DNA from: Bifidobacteriaceae bacterium
Lineage (GTDB): Bacteria; Actinomycetota; Actinomycetes; Actinomycetales; WQXJ01
Assembly: GCA_031266115.1 (NCBI GenBank)
Contig: JAISBQ010000110.1
Coordinates: 1 to 6,068 of the forward strand
Length of the DNA: 6,068 nt
Direction of reading: 5' to 3'
In this document: piece after piece, positions 1 to 5,037 of the stretch
Position numbering within the stretch: the first letter of the stretch is position 1
Layout: each line of letters starts with the position of its first letter
Made by a program: the position numbers and the translations under genes
Notes under the pieces: model-generated
The model's database searches: none
Seen by the model: the letters and a program-made list of their open reading frames with translations, nothing else
What the model was told of the DNA's origin: nothing

Positions 1-920
1 TTCTGCATCACCTGAATCATGGGCGCAGCAAGGCTGTCCGCAACCAAACTCACGTCCCCACCTGCGCCAGGATTCTGCCCGCCGTACCCATCCACATCGC
101 CGTTCCCGCCGTTGAAGACATATACGGTATCGGCCACCAGGGAACCAGCCACGGTGAGCCTCGCGTCACCACCCACTCCCCCGGTACCACTGGTGCCGCT
201 GCCCACGCTGTCTCTCGCGCCACCACCACCCTGACCGCTGACAACGGCCAGCTCTCCGGCGACGACGCCGCCTTCCCCCCAGGTCACATCGACCGAACCG
301 CCGTCGCCGCCGTGACCGCCATCGGCGCCATCGGCTGTGCCACCCTGCCCGCCCCGCCCACCATTCCCGCCATAGACCAGCGCGTGCTCGAACGACATCG
401 CGGAGGCATAGTTCGCGACACTCGCGCCACCGCCGCCCGCCCCGCCCACGTCCCCGCTGGCCGCGGAACCGTCCGCGCCGGCGGTCTCTCCCGATTTCAC
501 GGGTGTTCCGCCCAGGCCCGGGGTAGCCGCCACGGCGTCACCGCCACTGCGGACCGGATCGAATGTGCCGCCGTCTTCGATCCGGCTGGCCCCGCCACCG
601 CCCCCGGCGTTGCCGGCACCCCAAGCGCCATACCCTCCGATGCCGCCGCCACCACCAGCCGCTCCCGACGCCCTGCCGCCGCGAGCGTCGCCCCCACCCC
701 CACGGCCAGCGCCACCACCCCCGCCGCTACCACCCGAAATGGCAAACACGTCGTCAGCCCCGTGCGCTGGGACAGGCACCGCGAGCAGTCCCGCCCACAC
801 CAGCGCGACCGTCGCCACCACTGTCACCAGACGCCCGCCGCTTCCTGGAGATCGCGCCACACAGGTGGACGATGCCGCTGGGCCGCCCTGGCCGCCGAAC
901 GTGCTGGTGATTCGGGTCAT
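1..920 (-). CDS. Secreted glycine-rich repeat protein (3' end beyond left edge)
   Basis: Reading the minus strand from ATG 918-920 gives 306 codons without a stop to the window edge, so the C-terminus is missing. The start is supported by GGAGG five bases upstream. Residues 1-30 are polar with several Arg. Residues 31-50 are hydrophobic (LVTVVATVALVWAG...), and a signal peptidase I site is plausible after VPA (52) or HGA (55). The mature part is about 36% Gly by my count (88 of residues 61-306). From about residue 163 a repeat appears: GGxGG, then a strand, a turn and a second strand, then another Gly-rich linker. The repeated blocks begin near residues 166, 209, 252 and 289. Ends such as DARLTVAGSLVADTVYVFNGG and DVSLVADSLAAPMIQV align with each other. 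I infer an exported surface or matrix protein with a beta-solenoid or polyglycine-like fold. I do not recognise a named family. It is not collagen-like, because there is no regular G-x-y register. No sortase signal is visible, since the C-terminus is absent. Confidence 0.85.
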   Translation of the reverse strand, partial: MTRITSTFGGQGGPAASSTCVARSPGSGGRLVTVVATVALVWAGLLAVPVPAHGADDVFAISGGSGGGGGAGRGGGGDARGGRASGAAGGGGGIGGYGAWGAGNAGGGGGASRIEDGGTFDPVRSGGDAVAATPGLGGTPVKSGETAGADGSAASGDVGGAGGGGASVANYASAMSFEHALVYGGNGGRGGQGGTADGADGGHGGDGGSVDVTWGEGGVVAGELAVVSGQGGGGARDSVGSGTSGTGGVGGDARLTVAGSLVADTVYVFNGGNGDVDGYGGQNPGAGGDVSLVADSLAAPMIQVMQ

Positions 921-925
921 GGTTT

Positions 926-930
926 CCTCC
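926..930 (-). promoter_or_regulatory. Ribosome binding site of the glycine-rich protein gene
   Basis: GGAGG on the minus strand lies five bases (AAACC) before ATG 920. It fixes the start of a gene whose frame is open over the whole left end and might otherwise be missed. Confidence 0.75.
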
Positions 931-981
931 GAGTGCCGGACCGGCCAGGCCGGCCGGCCACATCGGCCAACCCCATCAGCC

Positions 982-1029
982 AGCCAAGATCAACCCACCC
1001 TACGAACCACCCCTCACCGAGCCAAGATC
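982..1029. repeat. Pair of 10-bp direct repeats around the promoter
   Basis: AGCCAAGATC (plus strand) occurs at 982-991 and again at 1020-1029, 38 bases apart. One copy covers the candidate -35 box and the other lies at the expected transcription start. This is the position of paired operator sites, but a regulator is only inferred. Confidence 0.5.
997..1025 (-). promoter_or_regulatory. Candidate promoter for the glycine-rich protein gene
   Basis: On the minus strand, TTGGCT (1020-1025) is separated by exactly 17 bases from TAGGGT (997-1002). The second box fits the actinobacterial -10 pattern TAGRRT; the -35 box is a partial match to TTGACA. Transcription would start near 990, giving a leader of about 70 bases. 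The match is by eye only, and no start site has been mapped. Confidence 0.4.
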
Positions 1030-1040
1030 CCGCCGCCAAC

Positions 1041-1065
1041 AGCGATAACAGTTCGCTTATCGGCT
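1041..1065. promoter_or_regulatory. Inverted repeat upstream of the glycine-rich gene promoter
   Basis: CGATAA (1043-1048) and TTATCG (1057-1062) are exact reverse complements separated by eight bases. Allowing one bulge, the arms extend to AGC-GATAA and TTATC-G-GCT. It lies just upstream of the candidate -35 box, so a regulator site is possible. It also lies downstream of the methyltransferase stop, so a weak terminator hairpin without a T-run is the alternative. Confidence 0.35.
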
Positions 1066-1158
1066 CTTGCGAGTCTTCCAGGGCAGACCCAATGCCCCCT
1101 CTGGGCGGGCAGGTGACAGCAGCGGAAGTCCTAGTCCGGACCGCAGCATCCGGCCGTA

Positions 1159-1767
1159 TCACCGGTCCAGTCTTGATACCGGTACGGCAAGTGGCATGGC
1201 GCCGTCGATCACCTCGAAGCTGTCTGGCGGCAAACCGATCTCGCGAAGGAACGCCAGGTATCCGTCGGCATCGAACTCACGCCTCGGGGCAAAGCCCAAC
1301 ATCCGCCAAACCCCCACCGTCGGCCTGACGAACAGGCCCTTGAGACCTTTGAGTAGGCAGACGGGCGCGATAACAACGCCGCGAGAAATGCGTGTCAACT
1401 CGGCAGCCGCCTGGTCAGGCTTATCGATCAGGTGAAGCACCTGCGCGGCGACCACGACATCGTAGGTTGTATCCGGTTCACCGGTATCGAAAATGTCTCG
1501 CTGGTCGAAGGTGATATTGGTCAGTCCTTTGCGCTGCGCCTTCTTCCGGGCCACAGCGAGCATTTGTTTCGACAGGTCCGTACTGAGGACACGTTCTGCT
1601 TTGTCGGCGACAGCGAGGCTGATGGCCCCTGTCCCGGCGGCGGCCTCGAACACTGTTGCACCACGTGGGGTCAGGTCTCGAACACACCGGAGCATGCCCT
1701 CATGTGCCACCGCGTTCGCCCGCTCCGCCCGGTCGTAGAACGGGGCACAGAGATCCCAGAACGTCAC
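1159..1767 (-). CDS. Class I SAM-dependent methyltransferase
   Basis: This is a 202-residue protein with a Rossmann-type methyltransferase core. An N-terminal FWDLCAPFYDRAERAN segment is typical of small UbiE/Methyltransf_11-like enzymes. Motif I is VFEAAAGTG (39-47), the ribose-binding acidic residue is D64 in the STDLS strand end, D91 lies in the adenine-side loop (QRDIF), and motif IV is YDVVVAAQVLHLID. The C-terminal part (LLKGLKGLFVRPTVG..., FAPRREFDADGYLAFLREIGL) forms the usual cap and last strands. The substrate cannot be told. I chose GTG 1765-1767 because GGAGGG ends exactly seven bases before it. An ATG at 1780-1782 and a longer frame to 1851 exist, but no Shine-Dalgarno precedes them. 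It stands alone, divergent from the membrane protease gene and 238 bases upstream of the glycine-rich gene on the same strand. Confidence 0.9.
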   Translation of the reverse strand: MTFWDLCAPFYDRAERANAVAHEGMLRCVRDLTPRGATVFEAAAGTGAISLAVADKAERVLSTDLSKQMLAVARKKAQRKGLTNITFDQRDIFDTGEPDTTYDVVVAAQVLHLIDKPDQAAAELTRISRGVVIAPVCLLKGLKGLFVRPTVGVWRMLGFAPRREFDADGYLAFLREIGLPPDSFEVIDGAMPLAVPVSRLDR

Positions 1768-1774
1768 GGCGAAG

Positions 1775-1780
1775 CCCTCC
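1775..1780 (-). promoter_or_regulatory. Ribosome binding site that decides the methyltransferase start
   Basis: GGAGGG on the minus strand, followed by seven bases (CTTCGCC) and GTG 1767. This favours the GTG over the in-frame ATG at 1782, whose own G forms the first base of the Shine-Dalgarno. Confidence 0.6.
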
Positions 1781-1813
1781 ATCCACGTTGCCAATGTCGA
1801 TACACTCGCGCCA

Positions 1814-1832
1814 GCCGGCCTCATCGGCCGGC
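1814..1832 (-). repeat. GC-rich hairpin in the methyltransferase leader, with a near copy at 953-968
   Basis: GCCGGCC (1814-1820) and GGCCGGC (1826-1832) form a perfect seven-pair stem with loop TCATC. The 16 bases 1814-1829 match 953-968 at 15 positions. Both copies lie on the same strand, in the leaders of the two minus-strand genes (46 and 32 bases before the starts). It may be a shared regulatory element, or coincidence in GC-rich DNA. Confidence 0.4.
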
Positions 1833-1850
1833 CACGGTCGCACGCCCCCA

Positions 1851-1860
1851 CGTGATCACG
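1851..1860. promoter_or_regulatory. Perfect 10-bp palindrome between divergent genes
   Basis: CGTGATCACG is self-complementary and lies in the 195-base region between the methyltransferase and protease starts. GTGAC is repeated on the minus strand beside it (1861-1865). The position suits an operator serving one or both genes. No regulator gene is visible nearby. Confidence 0.35.
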
Positions 1861-1950
1861 GTCACTAGGGCGCTGCCCCCAACGATATCCGTGTGGGGAA
1901 TTCTCGCATCGTCGGGGCGTCGAGTCCCACCAATGACGGAGAGCCCCTCA

Positions 1951-1956
1951 TAGAGT
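1951..1956 (+). promoter_or_regulatory. -10 box placing the protease start at the transcript 5' end
   Basis: TAGAGT is followed by six bases (TGAGCC) and then GTG 1963. A -10 box at this distance puts transcription initiation at or next to the start codon, as in leaderless actinobacterial transcripts. No Shine-Dalgarno and no convincing -35 box are visible. The ATPase gene at 2843 has the same hexamer at the same distance. Confidence 0.5.
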
Positions 1957-1962
1957 TGAGCC

Positions 1963-2646
1963 GTGCAAGATCGCGGTCAGGGCAGGCGCGGCGCCCCAAC
2001 CCGCGTGTGGGCCACCTACCTGCTGGTGTTCTACGCGATGTGGACGCTGGTCGAGTTGCTGGTGGGTCCGGCGCTTGTGGGCTGGCTCGGCGCCGATGCC
2101 GGAGCCTTGGCGCACATCATCGTCGTCAAGACCCTGATCTGGGTGGCTCCCGCCGTGGTCCTGATTGCCAAGTTTGCGCCGACGCTGCCGGCCTCGCCAC
2201 GGGACATGCTCACCTCACCGGTGAAGTGGGCTCCGACGCTACTCGTGTTCGCCGTCTTCACGGTGTGGGTCGCCTTGACGCTTTGGGTGGACCGGCCAGC
2301 GGAGGGGTTCCGTCTCGCGTTCCCGCTGATCGGCATCGTGCGGTGCCTGTTTGTGGGTCTGCAGGAAGAACTGGTGTTCCGGGGCTGGCTGGCGAACGCC
2401 ATGCCCAACTGGGGCACATGGAAGGGCTACCTCGCGAATGGGGTGCTGTTTGCGCTGATTCATGTTCCGGCATGGATCGAGAACCCGCACCGCATGGAGG
2501 GCTTCGCCGTGATTCAGGCACCGGCGGGGCTCGTGTTCTTCGGCGCGCTGCTGGCGTGGCTATTCGCGAAGAGCCGCAACATCGTCGTTCCGATCGTCCT
2601 GCATTCCTGGTATGACCTGCTGCTCGTCGCCGTGCACGAGGCGTGA
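1963..2646 (+). CDS. CPBP-family intramembrane metalloprotease (CAAX protease-like)
   Basis: This 227-residue integral membrane protein has about seven hydrophobic segments (near 15-38, 52-70, 89-108, 118-134, 155-170, 186-203 and 206-224). The family motifs are present in order: EExxxR as E135-E136...R140 (QEELVFRGWL), a His in FALIHVP (H167), and HxxxD as H214...D218 (VLHSWYDLLL). These are the metal-binding and catalytic positions of the CPBP (ABI) family, whose members include the eukaryotic CAAX prenyl protease Rce1 and bacteriocin self-immunity proteins. The last motif has Asp where many members have Asn, a known variant. The natural substrate is unknown. GTG 1963 is the chosen start because of the TAGAGT box six bases upstream. 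ATG 2038 would cut into the first membrane segment. No bacteriocin gene is visible beside it. Confidence 0.9.
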   Translation: MQDRGQGRRGAPTRVWATYLLVFYAMWTLVELLVGPALVGWLGADAGALAHIIVVKTLIWVAPAVVLIAKFAPTLPASPRDMLTSPVKWAPTLLVFAVFTVWVALTLWVDRPAEGFRLAFPLIGIVRCLFVGLQEELVFRGWLANAMPNWGTWKGYLANGVLFALIHVPAWIENPHRMEGFAVIQAPAGLVFFGALLAWLFAKSRNIVVPIVLHSWYDLLLVAVHEA

Positions 2647-2661
2647 CAACCGCTGAGGGGC

Positions 2662-2678
2662 CGCTGGCATTTCCAGCG
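2662..2678 (+). terminator. Hairpin after the protease gene
   Basis: CGCTGG and CCAGCG form a perfect six-pair stem with loop CATTT, beginning 15 bases after the stop codon. There is no T-run, which is common for terminators in high-GC actinobacteria. The call rests on position and fold only. Confidence 0.4.
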
Positions 2679-2730
2679 ACAAGACCGGACCTGGTGCCCG
2701 CCACCGAAGTCCGGCACTATGGGCAACGTG

Positions 2731-2750
2731 AAGCCGCTCGCGAACGGCTT
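2731..2750. repeat. Inverted repeat in the protease-ATPase intergenic region
   Basis: AAGCCG (2731-2736) and CGGCTT (2745-2750) are reverse complements with an eight-base loop. It may be a second terminator element or a regulator site upstream of the ATPase gene. Confidence 0.3.
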
Positions 2751-2788
2751 TGACCAGCCAATCTGCGATCCCTGGCTTAGCAGCCCCC

Positions 2789-2822
2789 CAATCCTCGGCT
2801 TCGAGCATCTGCAATCCTCGGC
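2789..2822 (+). repeat. 11-bp direct repeat upstream of the ATPase gene
   Basis: CAATCCTCGGC occurs at 2789-2799 and 2812-2822, 23 bases apart. The second copy ends nine bases before the TAGAGT box. Tandem sites in this position are typical of activator or repressor binding; no regulator is identified. Confidence 0.45.
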
Positions 2823-2830
2823 CTAGACGA

Positions 2831-2836
2831 TAGAGT
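2831..2836 (+). promoter_or_regulatory. -10 box placing the ATPase start at the transcript 5' end
   Basis: TAGAGT is followed by GCAGCC and then ATG 2843. The hexamer and the six-base distance are the same as for the protease gene, and the spacers share AGCC. The TAG of the hexamer is also an in-frame stop, so no upstream start for the ATPase is possible. No Shine-Dalgarno precedes the ATG. Confidence 0.5.
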
Positions 2837-2842
2837 GCAGCC

Positions 2843-4120
2843 ATGGATACATGGGAGGTTGTCCAGCGGCGATACCGGCCGCGCGTCATCGACGGCCCGC
2901 TGAACGCGGCACTTCACGCGGCCGCGGCGGTGCTAATCGAAGGCCCACGCGCCTGCGGCAAGACCATGACCGGGCTGAACGCGGCGAGCTCCTACGTCTT
3001 CCTGGACACACCGCAGGCTCAGGCAGCACGCGAAATCGAGCCAGAATCCCTGTTGCATGGCGCGCAGCCCCGGCTGCTCGACGAATGGCAGCTCGCGCCC
3101 GAGTTGTGGAACCTGGTGCGACGGGCCGCCGATGCCGGTGAGCACCGGGGGCGCTTCATCCTCAGCGGCTCTGCCGTCCCCGCCGATGACGTCACCCGCC
3201 ACACCGGCGCTGGGCGATTCCTCCGTTTACGCCTGCGGACCATGGCGTGGTACGAGCGGACAAACCCCGGACAGGTGGGCACGGTGAGCTTGGCGAAGCT
3301 GTTCGCGGGCGAGCGACCAGTCGCTGGACACGAGGCCATCGGCCTGAGTGATGTGGTCACGCAGTTGCTCACGTCCGGGTTTCCGGCGTTGAGTGATCTA
3401 GCGTGGACCGAGGCCTTGATGATGCTTCGCGCCTACATCGACGATGTCGCGCGATCCGATCTGCCTCGACTAGCCGCGTTCAAACGGGACCCTGCCGTCA
3501 TCGGGCACTTGATCGCGGCGATAGCCCGCTCTCCCGGCGCCGGGGTCTCCTACGTGACCCTCGCCTCAGATCTGCAGTCTGTTGCACCAGGGATCAACGC
3601 CGAAACCGTCGCCGGTTACGTCCGCCTCTTGGCCAGACTCTTCGTGGTGGAGACCCTCCCGGCATGGACTCCCCGGCTGAGATCCCGAGCCCGCCTGCGC
3701 CGGACAGGCAAGTGCTACCTGGCCGATCCGGCGCTCACCGTGGTAGCGATGGGCGGCAGTTCCGCGACGCTGCTCGGCGATCTTGCGGTAGCGGGCATGG
3801 TGTTCGAAGCCGCCGCCATCCACGACCTCGCCGTGCTCGCCGCACCGCTCGGGGCCCAGGTCCGCTACTACCGCGACTCCAACGGGCACGAAGCTGACGC
3901 TGTACTGACCCTGCCCGACGGCCGCTGGGGAGCGGTTGAAGTCAAGCTCGGCGGCTTGGCAGTGGCCAAGGCAGCTCGCTCCCTCGGTGCGGCGGTGGAC
4001 CAAGTCGATCCCGCCGCCATGGGTGCCCCGTCCTTCACGCTGGTGCTCACGGGCACCGGAACCGTCGCCACCATCGACGACCACACGGTCACCTGCCCCC
4101 TCCACCTCCTGGTGCCGTAA
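2843..4120 (+). CDS. AAA ATPase with C-terminal DUF4143 domain
   Basis: This 425-residue cytoplasmic protein has the layout of the AAA_14/DUF4143 family. The N-terminal ATPase has Walker A GPRACGKT (34-41) and Walker B RLLDEWQ (D80, E81). Sensor 1 follows in FILSGSA (105-111), and the family's TGAGRFLRLRLRTMAWYE stretch is at 121-138. A helical/winged-helix region follows (YIDDVARSDLPRL..., then NAETVAGYVRLLARLFVVETLPAW). The C-terminus (about 340-370) has the restriction-endonuclease-like pattern YRDSNGHEADAVL...AVEVKLG, with E350, D352, E366 and K368 matching the PD-(D/E)xK arrangement. Its cellular role is not established; such proteins are widespread in bacteria and archaea and are often transferred. 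Length is normal. It is transcribed alone and converges on the ABC transporter operon. Its last about 30 bases overlap, antisense, the antitoxin remnant at 4089-4205. Confidence 0.93.
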   Translation: MDTWEVVQRRYRPRVIDGPLNAALHAAAAVLIEGPRACGKTMTGLNAASSYVFLDTPQAQAAREIEPESLLHGAQPRLLDEWQLAPELWNLVRRAADAGEHRGRFILSGSAVPADDVTRHTGAGRFLRLRLRTMAWYERTNPGQVGTVSLAKLFAGERPVAGHEAIGLSDVVTQLLTSGFPALSDLAWTEALMMLRAYIDDVARSDLPRLAAFKRDPAVIGHLIAAIARSPGAGVSYVTLASDLQSVAPGINAETVAGYVRLLARLFVVETLPAWTPRLRSRARLRRTGKCYLADPALTVVAMGGSSATLLGDLAVAGMVFEAAAIHDLAVLAAPLGAQVRYYRDSNGHEADAVLTLPDGRWGAVEVKLGGLAVAKAARSLGAAVDQVDPAAMGAPSFTLVLTGTGTVATIDDHTVTCPLHLLVP

Positions 4121-4205
4121 CCAGACGGTCCGCCCCCTCCATCTCACGGGAATGGATGGCCTCGTCGAGGCGGCGCTGCCGCTCGGCCTCGGACTTCGTG
4201 TCCAC
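4089..4205 (-). pseudogene. Truncated VbhA-like Fic antitoxin, orphan
   Basis: A 38-codon frame starts at GTG 4203-4205 and contains KSEAERQRRLDEAIHSREMEGAD in sequence (residues 4-26). S19-R-E-M-E23-G24 fits the SxxxE(G/N) motif by which VbhA-type antitoxins block the ATP site of Fic AMP-transferases, and it sits at the end of a charged helix as in VbhA. Codons 1-30 use G or C in the third position in 26 of 30 cases. From codon 31 on only 3 of 8 do, and the translation becomes poly-Gly. The change falls at about 4115, next to the stop codon of the convergent ATPase gene (4118-4120). Normal family members continue for some 30 more residues and are followed by a fic toxin gene. Here neither is present, so I infer a deletion or recombination that left only the antitoxin's front. 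A G-rich AAAGGGGGG stretch ends 12 bases before the GTG, rather far for a ribosome site. A functional micro-antitoxin remains possible. Confidence 0.5.
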
Positions 4206-4269
4206 CGCCGTCGTTCGCCCCCCTTTGGCGGATGTGCGGCCCAGTTTGCCGGGCGCCCACCCGTCTGTC

Positions 4270-5037
4270 TCAGGCCCGCCGATGCCGCCCGGCCGCCGTC
4301 GCGAGCGCCGAGAACACCACGATGAACCCCACCAGCCAGGCGAGCGCGACCCAGGTCGCGCCCGCGTCCACGTGGCCCAACTGCGCTCCCCGGATCGCGT
4401 TGATCAGCGGCGTCATGGGCTGATGGTCCGCGAAAGACCGCAGCGGGACCGGCATCGTCGAGGTCGGAGCGAAGCCCGAAGACACGAACAGCAACCCCAT
4501 GAGCGGGTACATGAACATGATCGCGCCCTCGTCGGTCTTCGCCGCCAAGCCGCAGGCCACCCCCACGGCAGCGAACGCCGTGAGCGTCGCCATAAGCAGC
4601 GCCACAGTGACCACCCAACCCATCCACGTGGCGTGAGGCCGGTAGCCAATCAGCAAGGCCACCCCCATCAGGGCAGCGACCGAGGCGCCGTTCGCCACGA
4701 CCGCGGCACCCATATGTCCGCCGGTGATGGCCCATCGGGCGATCGGCATGGTGCGGAACCGCGCGGACATGCCGTCCGTCGCGTCCCGGTTGACGCGGAA
4801 CGCGGTGTACGCCGCCCCGTTCGTGATGCAGAACACCAGGACAACCGGCACCACGAAGTCGACATACCGGACTGGCCCCGTGTCCATGGCTCCGCCCAGC
4901 ACGAAGACGAACGCCAGGAGGATCATCAACGGCATCCCGAGCACCGTCATTATGGTGTCAACCGACCGGATGTTGTGTTTGAGCATCCGGCCGGTGAGCG
5001 TCGCGAGGTCCGCGAAGGCGTGCCACTGCGCGCTCAT
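4270..5037 (-). CDS. ABC-2 type transporter permease, DrrB-like
   Basis: This 255-residue membrane protein has six predicted membrane segments (near 29-48, 60-80, 108-130, 139-162, 173-190 and 228-249), the topology of ABC-2 export permeases. Family-like features are the RSVDTIMTVLGMPLMILLAFVFVLGG entry into the first segment, the cytoplasmic loop NRDATDGMSARFRTMPI (83-99) that contacts the ATPase, and FVSSGFAP...PLRSFADHQPMTPLINAIRG (184-217). The last part resembles the DrrB/NodJ signature region. It would form the channel of an efflux pump with the ATPase encoded just upstream. The ATG at 5035-5037 overlaps the ATPase stop (ATGA) and has AGGAGG seven bases upstream, so longer frames reaching further upstream are not used. 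The substrate is unknown; drug or lipid-like compounds are the usual guess for this family. Confidence 0.93.
   Translation of the reverse strand: MSAQWHAFADLATLTGRMLKHNIRSVDTIMTVLGMPLMILLAFVFVLGGAMDTGPVRYVDFVVPVVLVFCITNGAAYTAFRVNRDATDGMSARFRTMPIARWAITGGHMGAAVVANGASVAALMGVALLIGYRPHATWMGWVVTVALLMATLTAFAAVGVACGLAAKTDEGAIMFMYPLMGLLFVSSGFAPTSTMPVPLRSFADHQPMTPLINAIRGAQLGHVDAGATWVALAWLVGFIVVFSALATAAGRHRRA

Noticed and set aside
688..740. Clustered G-runs on the coding strand after the signal peptide, a possible G-quadruplex.
   Set aside because: Loops between the runs are up to about 16 bases and the runs are explained by poly-Gly codons.
917..1162. An 81-codon minus-strand frame that fits exactly between the methyltransferase stop (GTGA overlap) and the glycine-rich start (ATGA overlap).
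   Set aside because: Third positions are G/C in only about two thirds of codons, it includes TTA and ATA codons, no Shine-Dalgarno matches its GTG, and it runs through the promoter-like sequences. The fit at both ends is striking but probably chance.
312..1328. Long plus-strand frame of 338 codons rich in Pro, Arg, Thr and His.
   Set aside because: It is antisense to the glycine-rich gene and the methyltransferase. Its composition is what complementing Gly codons gives, and it has no recognisable domain.
2719..2826. Plus-strand 35-codon frame (MGNVKPLANGFDQ...) just before the ATPase gene.
   Set aside because: No Shine-Dalgarno, no similarity that I recognise, and it overlaps the direct repeats and inverted repeat.
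2560..2889. Minus-strand frame across the protease-ATPase gap, including a protein-like stretch MAALYRLGRGLQMLEAEDWG.
   Set aside because: The stretch in the gap has only about half G/C third positions, far below the real genes here. The rest is antisense to two solid genes, and no ribosome site was found. A decayed gene cannot be excluded.
4205..4231. CCGCC/GGCGG inverted repeat between the convergent ATPase and permease genes, as a shared terminator.
   Set aside because: Only five pairs with a 17-base loop; too weak to call.
3566..4735. 389-codon minus-strand frame rich in Gly and Arg.
   Set aside because: It is antisense to the ATPase gene and out of frame with the permease gene, so it is a shadow of GC-biased coding. 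It is also not the frame of the antitoxin remnant.
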